64,000 nt of DNA from Alphaproteobacteria bacterium (GTDB taxonomy: Bacteria > Pseudomonadota > Alphaproteobacteria > RF32 > CAG-239): NCBI GenBank assembly GCA_015062305.1, contig SUUX01000001.1:90808-154807 (forward strand), read 5' to 3'. The notes below the pieces were generated by a model that saw only the letters and a program-made list of their open reading frames with translations, did not search any database and was not told where the DNA came from. This document shows, in pieces, positions 7,678 to 17,640 of this stretch (positions within the stretch are counted from its first letter, which is position 1; each line of letters begins with the position of its first letter). A program made the translations under genes and the position numbers.

Positions 7678-10600
7678 CTACATAGAACTACAATATTGGC
7701 TATAAGCACCACTACCAAATTCACTATCACTCCATGAACCATCATTGGTAACTTGAGTACCGTAGAATAAACATTGACCATTTACGTAATTTGCTCTTTT
7801 AGGTGATATACCGCTTAATCCAGAACATTTGCTATAAGTAAAATCTAAACCTGGATAATTAGTAAAAGTAGGAAATTCAGGAATACTACCAGTAAGACCA
7901 GTACAACCGTAGAACATATAGCTGGCGTTTCGTATAGTTGGTGGAAGAGTTGGAACTCGGCCTGTTAGCCCTGTGCAATCACGAAACATAGCGGTGCCAT
8001 ATGACAAAGCTGATGGAAGTTCTGGAATACTACCTGTGAGACCTGTGCATCCTTGGAACATATATGTTGCATCGGTTAAAGTCGAAGGTAGCGCAGGAAT
8101 ACTGCCAGTAATTCCTGTGCATAATCGAAATAGACTATTTCCATTCTGTAAATTTGGTGGCAATGCAGGAAGCTGTCCTGTTAAGTAACATTTTGTAGCA
8201 TAAATATCCATGCTTTTTAAAGTTGGAATATTCATTTGTTGAATCGATTTAATAACAGCGGTACCATCATCATAGCGAAAATCTTCGATATCACCAATTA
8301 TTTTTACGGTGTATGGTAACATTGTTTCATAAATATGTTGGGTAAATGCATATCCTGTAAACTGTTCAATCTGTCCATCACCCCAATCTATGGTTATCGG
8401 ACAAGTTGAATTTGTACAATGTATAGTAAGATTAATCGTCCCATTTGATAATTGCTCTTGTTCGCTTTCAACCGTAAAGATGAGTGCTGGTTTTTCTTGG
8501 CAGACACCATCTTGCAAAACATAGCCAAAATTGCAGACAGGCGTGCATGCCATACAGGGGTATTCAATGGTATTGTTATTTACTGGACTCAACACATAAT
8601 ATCCATTTGTGATGGGAGATGTACATTCAGATACATCTTTTACCAAACCAGTAGGACATTGCGTTATCAAATCGCATGAGCATTTGGAATATTCATTATA
8701 TTTGCCAGTGCTTGGGTCATATGCTTGATATGTTTGGTCACAGTCTGAAACATAACCTTGCCATTCAGAGGAAAGCCTAATTGTTGAATCATATTCTTGA
8801 CCGGAATAATGACTCACTGATAATGGACGGTTAAGACAACCAGTTAACTGTTCTGCACCATAAAACATATAATCCATGCTAATTAAACTATCAGGCAAAT
8901 GAGGAATGTTTCCTGTTAAATTGGTGCAACCATGGAACATAAAATCTGCATATTGTAAATTTGGTGGAAATTCAGGAATGGTGCCAACCAACTGCCTCCA
9001 TAAACCCTCCAATTCTGCTCTTATGAGAGATGGCAGGTTAAACTGAAGTATTTCTACTGTTGATGTGGAATTGGTGTAAACCCAAAGTAACTCTGATACT
9101 TCTCCCGTAATAGTAATGATATACTCAGCACTATTGTCTTTATACTCATGACTAGGGTTGTATTGAACATTTGATAAACCAACAAAGCGTTCTTCATTGC
9201 TACCATCGCCCCAATCTATAATCACTTCTTTACTTTCGCGTACGGCAAACAAAAGATCAAAATGGTTATCATAATACTCTTTAGTTGTAAGCTTAAATTT
9301 TACAGAAGCAGGTTTGCAAGTGCCATCTATTAAACCATATCCCGGATTACAAGCAAGAGTACACTGCTTGCAAGGGTATTGGCTTGGGTAGCCGGATATA
9401 GTTGTTAGTTCCCAATATCCGTTTTCAACGGCAGGACCGCATTCTGATACATTTTTGGCTTGTCCTGTGGGGCATTGATAAATATCACAAGCGCATGTGG
9501 GGAAAGAGATGTTTTCATAAACATTTTTGGCAACACCTCCAGCTGGAAGAGTTAATTCTTGTGAACTTCCATTATATATTAATCCATTGGGGAAAATTAT
9601 ATTTGCGCCCTGAACTTCTATTCCATAGTAAAGAAACAAATCACCGTAAGTTCCATCTGGAAGTGTTGTTTGAGTACCGGGATAACCACCAAGGCCATTT
9701 GGAATACTTAATCTATCATCTTGAAATAGTGTTCCATCTGAAAATTCTACAGTCCTGTTATTATGAATAATCGTACCATCGGGAAGAGTGATGGGTTCAG
9801 ATACGTAGGTGTTTGTGCCATCTGGGAGACGAATCTCTAGACAGAGATAAACTACTGTTCCCTCGGGAAGAGTTTTGTCTGTAACAATTGGGAAATTTGC
9901 TGTCGTACACTCATCAGAATAACCTTCCCATTCAGATGAAAGATTGATTCCGCTGGACTTGGTAATATCAGTAATATTATAGCTTGTTGTTTTTGTTATT
10001 GAAGAAGGCCTGTTTAAGCAACCGGTTAGACCCGAGGCGTTTCGAAACATATTACTGGCATTAGTCAATGTAGATGGTAGTCGGGGAACATCGCCTGTCA
10101 TATTATAACAATCGTTAAACATATATGATGCATCAGTTAAAGTGTTTGGAAATTCAGGAATTGAACCTGTTAACATGTTACATCCAGAAAACATATGTTT
10201 AGCGTTTTCTAAATTTGGAGGCAACTCAGGTATCTCTCCCACTAGAGCATCACAAGAAAGACCAAAAGAGGCTTTTTTTAATGTTGATAAATTAAATTTG
10301 ACAATTTCCATTTTTCCATCCGTCAACACGATTCCAGCAAATTCGCTTATGTTTCCTGTAATAGTGATAGTTGCCCCTTTTTCAACAGTATTAGATTTAT
10401 GAGTGTTATTCGAGGAATCACCTGGAAGTTTGTCAATTTCACCATTACCCCAATCAATGACAATATCTGTACCTTTTACTGTAACACTTGCTGTAGCCAC
10501 TCCTGATATTATATCATCCATTGAGGCTTCTAAAATTCTGACAGTTATTGAGCCTAAGTCTTGGCAAGTGCCGTCTTTGAGGGTAAGACCAGGGGTGCAA

Positions 10601-11160
10601 GCAGTGATTTTGTAGCGAGGTGTGTTATCTCCGCATCCAGGAGTGCAAGTGCTATAAGAGGCATTGGCCGGTGCTGAACTAAGAGTGAAACCGGAGCAGT
10701 CAGTTTTGGTACAGGTTTTACCGAGTTCACACTTGGAAGAACAGTCCGACCAATATGAGGTGCAACCATAATCAGTACGATTATCTGTGCGGTTGTGGCA
10801 GTTGTCGGCATAACAGACCTCACACTCGCTAGCGCAGGTGGCAAAATATTGTTTGCAACCATATTGGCAAGAAAGACCGTTTACTAAATCGCATGGCGAA
10901 GGTTCCTTGCAACCCACAAAGCATTCACCAACTCCGTTAATACTTATTGTTGATTCACAATTCATACCACTGGCTTCTGTTGCTGTTTTATGGCCATAAG
11001 TTGAACATGTTAACGGAAGTTTTGTTTTTGTGGGGGCTACGGTTGAGCCACGTGTTGCGCCCTGCACCAAATAATCCGGCAACCAATAAACCTTGGCTTG
11101 CAGATTTAAGACAATGCCAAATATGAGCAAGAATGCCCACACAACAGCGCGGCAAAACAT
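7678..11160 (-). CDS. BspA-like leucine-rich-repeat surface protein (Cys-rich, multi-module)
   Basis: 1160 aa; signal peptide (MFCRAVVWAFLLIFGIVLNLQA), Cys-rich N-terminus, three modules each starting with an IDWGDG-type domain followed by 24-aa repeats TGSIPxLPxxLxxAxxMFxGCxxL; CNPGYGLIDGTC linkers. Confidence 0.85.
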   Translation of the reverse strand: MFCRAVVWAFLLIFGIVLNLQAKVYWLPDYLVQGATRGSTVAPTKTKLPLTCSTYGHKTATEASGMNCESTISINGVGECFVGCKEPSPCDLVNGLSCQYGCKQYFATCASECEVCYADNCHNRTDNRTDYGCTSYWSDCSSKCELGKTCTKTDCSGFTLSSAPANASYSTCTPGCGDNTPRYKITACTPGLTLKDGTCQDLGSITVRILEASMDDIISGVATASVTVKGTDIVIDWGNGEIDKLPGDSSNNTHKSNTVEKGATITITGNISEFAGIVLTDGKMEIVKFNLSTLKKASFGLSCDALVGEIPELPPNLENAKHMFSGCNMLTGSIPEFPNTLTDASYMFNDCYNMTGDVPRLPSTLTNASNMFRNASGLTGCLNRPSSITKTTSYNITDITKSSGINLSSEWEGYSDECTTANFPIVTDKTLPEGTVVYLCLEIRLPDGTNTYVSEPITLPDGTIIHNNRTVEFSDGTLFQDDRLSIPNGLGGYPGTQTTLPDGTYGDLFLYYGIEVQGANIIFPNGLIYNGSSQELTLPAGGVAKNVYENISFPTCACDIYQCPTGQAKNVSECGPAVENGYWELTTISGYPSQYPCKQCTLACNPGYGLIDGTCKPASVKFKLTTKEYYDNHFDLLFAVRESKEVIIDWGDGSNEERFVGLSNVQYNPSHEYKDNSAEYIITITGEVSELLWVYTNSTSTVEILQFNLPSLIRAELEGLWRQLVGTIPEFPPNLQYADFMFHGCTNLTGNIPHLPDSLISMDYMFYGAEQLTGCLNRPLSVSHYSGQEYDSTIRLSSEWQGYVSDCDQTYQAYDPSTGKYNEYSKCSCDLITQCPTGLVKDVSECTSPITNGYYVLSPVNNNTIEYPCMACTPVCNFGYVLQDGVCQEKPALIFTVESEQEQLSNGTINLTIHCTNSTCPITIDWGDGQIEQFTGYAFTQHIYETMLPYTVKIIGDIEDFRYDDGTAVIKSIQQMNIPTLKSMDIYATKCYLTGQLPALPPNLQNGNSLFRLCTGITGSIPALPSTLTDATYMFQGCTGLTGSIPELPSALSYGTAMFRDCTGLTGRVPTLPPTIRNASYMFYGCTGLTGSIPEFPTFTNYPGLDFTYSKCSGLSGISPKRANYVNGQCLFYGTQVTNDGSWSDSEFGSGAYSQYCSSM

Positions 11161-11229
11161 TTGCTTTTCTCCATCTATACCAACAAGAAGATTATAGCAT
11201 TTATTTTAACCGTGGTCAAACACAAATTG

Positions 11230-12315
11230 TTATCGGTGGACAAATTTTATAGGGAGTGTGATTTGAAAGGCGCTGTAACAATTTGGACGAGATTTTAGCC
11301 TAATATCACCGTTCAACATTTTGACTATGCGTTTGACAATCCCTAGCCCCAGCCCTGCTCCTTGGTTGCGATTATCCGGAATATCTTTGCTCTGGTAAAA
11401 ATCGGCAAATATTTTTTCTTGTTCTGCTACATCAATACCACAGCCGTCGTCTATAACTCTGATAATCAGGTGTTCGTTTTGTGTGTTTATGGTTACTAAT
11501 ATTGAAGAATGAGCATATTTTTGGGCATTGCTCAAAAGATTGCGAATTATGCGTTCTATTAGCAGATTATCGCTGATTATAACTTCTGCATTTATTTTGC
11601 TTTTGATAGATAGTGATGAAAATTGTTGTTGCTCTTGGCAAATGTTTTCAACCAACTGTTTGATATTAAAGTTTTCAAAATGTGGTTTCATGCCGCCAGA
11701 ATCTATTTTTGATATATCTAGTATGCAGTTTAGAAGCTTGGATAAATTGCACGCAGAAGCTGATATTTTGGCGGCTATCAAATATTGCTCTGGTGTTAGA
11801 GACTCGTTGCACAGGTGATCTGCAAACAACTGGATTGCTTGTAATGGCTGACGTAAATCATGACTGGCTTGAGCCAAAAAATATGACTTTGCTTTGTTGG
11901 CTTCCTCTGCCTCTGTTTGAGCTTGTTTTAGCTCTTGGTGGGCAATAACTTGGGCTGATACATCTTGAAAAGTGCCAACAATTTTGCCGAAACCATCTGT
12001 TTGAGCGTTGTAGAGGCAATGAACAATGTGGCCATTGGGTTGTTGTATGCGAATGTTGCCGGATATCGGTTGTTGATGAATAATGAGCTTTTGCAACTGC
12101 TGTTTGTATTGCTCAAAATCTGGCTTGTATACATGCTTTTTAATCAAATTTTGGCGAAGATTTTGCGGTTTGGCACCAAATATGCGAAAAGCTTCATCTG
12201 ACCAATAAAAAGTTTTGGTTTTGGTGTCTAGCTCCCAGTAGCCGAGTTTGGCTATTTTCTCGGCTTGTTTTAGTCGCTGACAACTACAACTGTTAGTCCG
12301 CGAAAGCTCTGTCAT
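11230..12315 (-). CDS. PAS-domain sensor histidine kinase
   Basis: 361 aa; PAS (KIAKLGYWELDTKTKTFYWSDEAFRIFG), H-box ASHDLRQPLQAI, N-box NLLSNAQKYA, DDGCGID and GAGLGLGIVKRIV. Confidence 0.93.
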   Translation of the reverse strand: MTELSRTNSCSCQRLKQAEKIAKLGYWELDTKTKTFYWSDEAFRIFGAKPQNLRQNLIKKHVYKPDFEQYKQQLQKLIIHQQPISGNIRIQQPNGHIVHCLYNAQTDGFGKIVGTFQDVSAQVIAHQELKQAQTEAEEANKAKSYFLAQASHDLRQPLQAIQLFADHLCNESLTPEQYLIAAKISASACNLSKLLNCILDISKIDSGGMKPHFENFNIKQLVENICQEQQQFSSLSIKSKINAEVIISDNLLIERIIRNLLSNAQKYAHSSILVTINTQNEHLIIRVIDDGCGIDVAEQEKIFADFYQSKDIPDNRNQGAGLGLGIVKRIVKMLNGDIRLKSRPNCYSAFQITLPIKFVHR

Positions 12316-12324
12316 ATCTTTTGC

Positions 12325-13272
12325 TTATTCAAAAGGTAATGAAACCAAAGTTTGTCCTACAATCGCTGGTATTTGGAAATACCAATTATTATAGAACATT
12401 CCGTTTTCTTTTATATAAGCATTAACTTCTTGTTTTGGTAGATGGGTAGCTGATAGTTCTATGTTTAGCCAATATGCGTCTGCTACATTATATATATTGT
12501 ATTTAATAATAAGTCCTTGAAATGTTGTGATGGTAATTTGTTTGAGAAAGTTGTGTTTGAGGGGTTCAAACGATGAAGCCGATTTGATGTTTATTGCTTT
12601 GATTGTAGATGTTAGGTTTAGTTGTGGTATAATATCTACATTTTGTTCATCTGCATTTATAAAGTTGTCCATTGGGGTTGGACGATGCAATTTTTGATCT
12701 CCAATCTCTATGGCGGCAACCATAGATGATGGTAAATCCATAACTGGCTGAATTACCCATGTATATATGTCAGTGGGCAAATTATAGGTGCCATCGGTTA
12801 GCCATATTTCTTCTTTGTTTTGAGATTTGGCGTATCTGTATTGCTCTTTGCCTGCCAAAGCACCAAAATCAATATCATCAAGCAAAGTTTGGTTGGCATA
12901 GGTTTTGATGTTTAAAATTGGTTTTTTTAGCTCATATTTATCTAAATTGGCAGGTGTGGCTTCTTGGCTGCTATATAAAGTGGAGCGTGATAATTCAATT
13001 AACAAAAGATTGACAAGCTCTACATCGGCATAATAATCGTCTGCCTCGGCAACAACCCAATAATCACTCTTGTTTTCTAAAGTGATGTGTTGTTGGGAAT
13101 TGCTGATGATAATTTTGCTGAGCTCAGCACCTGATGTATTGCTATTGCTAAAAAGTAACTTGCCATGTGATTGTTCAGGATATATCCATGATGCATACAT
13201 AACAGCAAAAATTAAGACATAAATTGATGTTATGGCTAAAATAAGCGATGTTTTTATTATCTTGTTAGGCAT
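12325..13272 (-). CDS. DUF4340-like protein accompanying the Gld-type ABC system
   Basis: N-terminal TM then repeat-like segments (KIIISNSQQHITLENKSDYWVVAEADDYYADVELVNLLLIELS) typical of DUF4340; start placed at MPNKIIKTS, overlapping the GldG-like stop. Confidence 0.75.
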   Translation of the reverse strand: MPNKIIKTSLILAITSIYVLIFAVMYASWIYPEQSHGKLLFSNSNTSGAELSKIIISNSQQHITLENKSDYWVVAEADDYYADVELVNLLLIELSRSTLYSSQEATPANLDKYELKKPILNIKTYANQTLLDDIDFGALAGKEQYRYAKSQNKEEIWLTDGTYNLPTDIYTWVIQPVMDLPSSMVAAIEIGDQKLHRPTPMDNFINADEQNVDIIPQLNLTSTIKAINIKSASSFEPLKHNFLKQITITTFQGLIIKYNIYNVADAYWLNIELSATHLPKQEVNAYIKENGMFYNNWYFQIPAIVGQTLVSLPFE

Positions 13273-15043
13273 TGGTAATCCTTTCGGCCTGACGGGCAAT
13301 GCGTTTTGAAATCAAATTTGTTATGGCGTATAAAACAAATATCAAAATTAAAGGTATCAGCAAATTGATAGCCACAAAAATTGCTATGCCAATTTGTTGA
13401 TTTTTGATGATTTGTGCTTCTATATCTGTTTGTTTTTGCAAAAGATCTAATCGCTGGCGTTCAATGTTCTCTAATTGGCGTGTGACGGTTAATGATGGAA
13501 GCAACAAATTTTCTTTTAGTTGGGAGATAATTTGTTGTTTTTGTTCTTCGGTCTTGCTTATTTGTTCGTTTATCGCTTGTGATTGAGCAGAATATTTGCG
13601 GTTTATGATTTGCGAAATATAATTTGCAATAAAAGCCTGTTTGTTTGAACTTGCCTTGGGGGCAATACTCAAAATGTTTTGATTGTTGTTGAGGTAGTCT
13701 ATGGCTTGTTCGATAAAATCAAAGTTGCCGTTGAGAGGTATTGTCTCTGAGGCCAATGTTCCAATAGATTGTTCTGATTGCCACAAATGAGAGCTGAGTA
13801 TATCGCTATCGGCTACAATGATGATTCTGGCCGGCTTTATGCCTGATGCCAAAAAAATAGGATTGTCAGATGAATCTGAGTATAAGGAGCCTTGAAAATA
13901 TGATAGGAATTTGCCCTCTAGTAAAACAGATATGTTTTGAGGCTCAGATATGGTTTGTTTTTTTGATGATTTGTTGTCTGTTATTGTGTTGTATAAATTT
14001 ATTTTTTGGTATTCGCCAACAGTGGTATGCAATATTTGTGCAGATCCCTGATGTTCGGCAGACAAAAGCAAGCTGCCGGCAGAACTAAGCTTGAGGGGCC
14101 AACTGCTGAGCTGTTGAGGTGCTGTTTTCTGAAGTGTTGCATGTATGCTAAAATCTGTTGCATCATCGGCATTGTCCATTGACGAGATGATGCTGGTGGG
14201 ATTATAAAATATGCCAAGTTTTTCTAAAAATGATTTTATCTCATTTTGTTCGGTTGTGGCTGAAATAGCCTCAGAATATGGATCAGCAAACAAAATAACA
14301 TTGCCGCCTCTCATGATATATTGATCTATGGCATAAAGTGATGATGTGGAAATATTTTGCGGATTTATAACTAATAACACCTTGATATCTTGTGGAATAA
14401 AGGCCTGATTGTCAGAAATGTGATGAACATAGTAGTGTTGTCTGAGGGCTGATACAAATGGCCAATCGCCTCTGGTGTCAATGCCGTATTCGGTGGATAT
14501 TACATCAATCGATGGTGACAAAATGCCGATAGAAGACTTTTGCTTGTTGCCAAGTTCGCTGATTAGGCGACTTAAATCTCTTTCTAAATGAGCTTGGCGC
14601 TCCGGCAACAAATGCGGTATGACATTGAAGTTGCCAATATCATCAGAGACAACAACCCCTAAAACAGGTCTGCCCTCTTCTATTTTGATACCGACTTTTC
14701 GCCCCTCTGTTTCGGCATTGCTAAGAGGAGATACTGTTATAGTATGAATACCTAATTTGCCTTGGTAATTATTCTGATATTGCTCCAATATGCGAACAAT
14801 GTCTTGTGAATATTGGTTGTATTGTGCATTTTTTGAAATATCAGAAGATACATATAGGCGAATGTATAAATCTTTTGACTGTTGGGATAACCAATCTTTG
14901 GTTTGTTGACTAAGACTATATTGTTTGTCTGAAGATATATCCGAGGTTAGAGAACTACCGAATATGGCAATGGATATATTGAGCGCAACAAAGGAAATTG
15001 CTACACAAATGATAAAGATAAAGTATTGATATCTTTTTAGCAT
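13265..15043 (-). CDS. GldG-like ABC-type transport auxiliary protein
   Basis: 592 aa; N- and C-terminal TMs, LSQQTKDWLSQQSKDLYIRLYVS, MRGGNVILFADPYSEA, coiled-coil before the last TM. Confidence 0.85.
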   Translation of the reverse strand: MLKRYQYFIFIICVAISFVALNISIAIFGSSLTSDISSDKQYSLSQQTKDWLSQQSKDLYIRLYVSSDISKNAQYNQYSQDIVRILEQYQNNYQGKLGIHTITVSPLSNAETEGRKVGIKIEEGRPVLGVVVSDDIGNFNVIPHLLPERQAHLERDLSRLISELGNKQKSSIGILSPSIDVISTEYGIDTRGDWPFVSALRQHYYVHHISDNQAFIPQDIKVLLVINPQNISTSSLYAIDQYIMRGGNVILFADPYSEAISATTEQNEIKSFLEKLGIFYNPTSIISSMDNADDATDFSIHATLQKTAPQQLSSWPLKLSSAGSLLLSAEHQGSAQILHTTVGEYQKINLYNTITDNKSSKKQTISEPQNISVLLEGKFLSYFQGSLYSDSSDNPIFLASGIKPARIIIVADSDILSSHLWQSEQSIGTLASETIPLNGNFDFIEQAIDYLNNNQNILSIAPKASSNKQAFIANYISQIINRKYSAQSQAINEQISKTEEQKQQIISQLKENLLLPSLTVTRQLENIERQRLDLLQKQTDIEAQIIKNQQIGIAIFVAINLLIPLILIFVLYAITNLISKRIARQAERITNA

Positions 15044-15044
15044 A

Positions 15045-15788
15045 TTATTGTCTCCGATATCCGATTGTTATGATGTTTATCCAAAGAGCAAATGCAGTTA
15101 TGCTAAAAAAGTAAAAAACACTACTGGCAGATATTTGACCGGATAAAATGTTGTTGACGTGAGTTACAAAGCTAAGACTGTTGCCGGCTCTGAGAATGAT
15201 GTCTTGAGAAAAGTTGCTATTGGATAGCAACCACGATAAATTGAAGAGACTTACAAACAAACATATTGATAATGAAATTACATATGCTCCTACAATGCCT
15301 TTGGCAAATGATGAGGCGCACAGGCTAATGGAGCAAAAAACTCCGCAAATGAAAAATAGACCTATATAATTGCAAAAAATATGAAGATTGTGTAATTCTA
15401 CAATCAGAGCGGAAGAAATCCATATTCCTACCGAACATAGAATTATAAGACCGCTAAGAACCCATACTGCAAAAAATTTGCCCAACGTGAGAGCCGTATA
15501 ACTTATGGGAAGACTAAATGTCATCTCGATGGTACCGGAGGTGCGTTCTTCGGCCCATTGTTTGAGAGTTAGTGCCGGGATGATGAATGTTAGCAAACCT
15601 GTTTGTAGCTGAAAAAATGTTAAAAAAGATAAAGAAGTTGAATAAAGGAATCGGCTTTGAAAAAAAGTGATGATCACACTCAATAAACTGTACGCAACAA
15701 AAACAAACCAAACCATTTTGCTACGAAAAAAAGAACTGAATTCTTTGTTGAAAACCTGAAATAAATTATACATCATATTTTGCCTCAT
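15045..15788 (-). CDS. ABC transporter permease (GldF-like, ABC-2 type)
   Basis: 247 aa, six predicted TMs; ALTLKQWAEERTSGTIEMTFSLPISYTALTLGKFFA; ATGA start/stop overlap with the ATPase gene. Confidence 0.88.
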   Translation of the reverse strand: MRQNMMYNLFQVFNKEFSSFFRSKMVWFVFVAYSLLSVIITFFQSRFLYSTSLSFLTFFQLQTGLLTFIIPALTLKQWAEERTSGTIEMTFSLPISYTALTLGKFFAVWVLSGLIILCSVGIWISSALIVELHNLHIFCNYIGLFFICGVFCSISLCASSFAKGIVGAYVISLSICLFVSLFNLSWLLSNSNFSQDIILRAGNSLSFVTHVNNILSGQISASSVFYFFSITAFALWINIITIGYRRQ

Positions 15789-16501
15789 TTATCAAAAGTT
15801 ATAGAACGGAAGGCTGTTTCTATATCATTGGAAGGGGTTAGGCTCTTGAGACCTTCTGGGGTTGTGTCGCAGATAAGTTTGCCGTGATTCATTAGCAAAA
15901 CTCTGCCGGCGCAGGCTTCTACTTCTTCCATTATGTGAGTTGACATTAATACGGTATGGTGTCGGGCATAAAGGCGTAAAAAGTCTCTTATCATAAATTT
16001 TTGATTTGGATCCAGACCTTCGGTTGGTTCATCTAACAAAAGAGTATCTGGACGATGAATGAGCGCCCCGGCTAAGGCTACTCTACGTTTGAAACCTTTA
16101 GAGAGTGTTTCGCATTTTTGGTTTATGACCTCAGTTAAACCAAGCTCTTGGCTTAAAGATGCTAAATTATCCACATAGTTTTGTCGGCTGAGTTTGTGGA
16201 GCTTGGCCATATACAAGATATATTCGGCAACTGTCATCTCTGGATATAAAGCGCCGTTTTCTGGAATATAAGCAAATGATTGCAAGGCACCCACCCTGTT
16301 TTTTTGGATGTTGGTACCGTTGATTATAATATCTCCTTCATCAGGATAATAATAACCGGAAATAAGGCGCAATAAGGTTGTTTTGCCGGCTCCGTTAGGC
16401 CCCAAAAGAGCTGTGACCTCACCTTTTTGCAGACAAAAGTTAATACCATCAACGGCCTTTATAGCTCCAAAAGATTTGTATATATTCTTTACAATCAGCA
16501 T
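15785..16501 (-). CDS. ABC transporter ATP-binding protein (GldA-like)
   Basis: Walker A GPNGAGKTTLL, signature LSKGFKRRVALAGAL, Walker B LLLDEPTEGLDP. Confidence 0.95.
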   Translation of the reverse strand: MLIVKNIYKSFGAIKAVDGINFCLQKGEVTALLGPNGAGKTTLLRLISGYYYPDEGDIIINGTNIQKNRVGALQSFAYIPENGALYPEMTVAEYILYMAKLHKLSRQNYVDNLASLSQELGLTEVINQKCETLSKGFKRRVALAGALIHRPDTLLLDEPTEGLDPNQKFMIRDFLRLYARHHTVLMSTHIMEEVEACAGRVLLMNHGKLICDTTPEGLKSLTPSNDIETAFRSITFDK

Positions 16502-16652
16502 TTTGCATCCATCTTATTTGTCATAAATTTGATACTATACTAACAAAATATTTTTAAATTTTAACAATTATTTTTATTTTTCAAAATCTTTGGTGACAAA
16601 ATATTTATTTTGCGTTATTTGTTATATTAGTTTTATAAGAGGATTTAGGATT

Positions 16653-17183
16653 ATGTTGATAAAAGAAACTTATAGCCGTGAGGAAACAAAATATCTTAAG
16701 ATCGGATTTGGTGTGGCTTTGGGAATTTTGGCCATTGTCTTGTTCTGGATATCGGCTAACAACTCTATATCTCACCAAGAAAAAGGCAGCTATTATCCGG
16801 TGTTGGCCAGATTCAACAGAACAGACGGTCTGTTGGTTGGCGATTTGGTTAGGCTGGCAGGTATGAATGTGGGAAAAGTTGTTGATGCCAGATTAGATGA
16901 AAATTTTAAGGCTGTTATGACATTGGAAATTAAAGAAGATGTCAAACTTCCAGATGATAGTAGCGCCTCAATCGTTAGCTCTGGTTTGATGGGAGCAAAA
17001 TATATAGAAATAGAACCTGGCGGATCAGAAGATATGATTGAACCAAATGGTGAGTTTGCGTATACTCAAGACGCAATGGTGCTTGAAGAATTGTTAGATA
17101 GAATAGTTAGCATCGGAAAAGCTAATCGTAATAGTGAAAAAAAAGAAATAAATAATTCTACCGAGGAGAATATTAATGAATAA
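16653..17183 (+). CDS. MlaD family protein (Mce domain), paralog 1
   Basis: YPVLARFNRTDGLLVGDLVRLAGMNVGKVVDARL and SGLMGAKYIEIEPGG; start at MLIKETYSREE preceded by AGGA. Confidence 0.82.
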   Translation: MLIKETYSREETKYLKIGFGVALGILAIVLFWISANNSISHQEKGSYYPVLARFNRTDGLLVGDLVRLAGMNVGKVVDARLDENFKAVMTLEIKEDVKLPDDSSASIVSSGLMGAKYIEIEPGGSEDMIEPNGEFAYTQDAMVLEELLDRIVSIGKANRNSEKKEINNSTEENINE

Positions 17184-17640
17184 GAGACCAGTTGAAACGA
17201 TTATGGGAATCGTAGTATTGGCAGTAGCTGCATTTTTTGCATATTTTGCCTATAATGTTTCTGATTTGCAAGTTGTTAAAGGCTACAATGTTACAGCTAA
17301 GTTCTTAAAGGTGGGCGGTTTGACTGTCGGTTCTGATGTTAGACTTAATGGTATTAAAATTGGTACTGTTATTGGACAATCTTTGGACAATGAAGATTAT
17401 ACTGCCGAAGTTAAAATGAGCTTGAGTTCTGATATTAAACTGCCTACTGATAGTGTAGCAGCTATCGTTGGAGACGGATTGGTTGGCGATAAATTTATTA
17501 AAATAGAGCCCGGTCATGCCAAGGAGATTTTGAAAGATGGTGATGTTATGAAAAACACCAAAGATTTCAAAACTTTAGAAGATATGGTCGGAGAAATTAT
17601 CTTTATGGTGACAGATGATGGCTCAGGTGAAAATCAGTAA
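17176..17640 (+). CDS. mlaD: Outer membrane lipid asymmetry protein MlaD, paralog 2
   Basis: YNVTAKFLKVGGLTVGSDVRLNGIKIGTV, GDGLVGDKFIKIEPG; N-terminal TM; overlaps previous CDS. Confidence 0.88.
   Translation: MNKRPVETIMGIVVLAVAAFFAYFAYNVSDLQVVKGYNVTAKFLKVGGLTVGSDVRLNGIKIGTVIGQSLDNEDYTAEVKMSLSSDIKLPTDSVAAIVGDGLVGDKFIKIEPGHAKEILKDGDVMKNTKDFKTLEDMVGEIIFMVTDDGSGENQ

Noticed and set aside
7910-8190. Short DNA-level repeats (ctggtatt../gaagttggaac.. pattern) as a mobile or regulatory repeat
   Set aside because: They are the codon-level footprint of the 24-aa LRR repeats in the surface protein.
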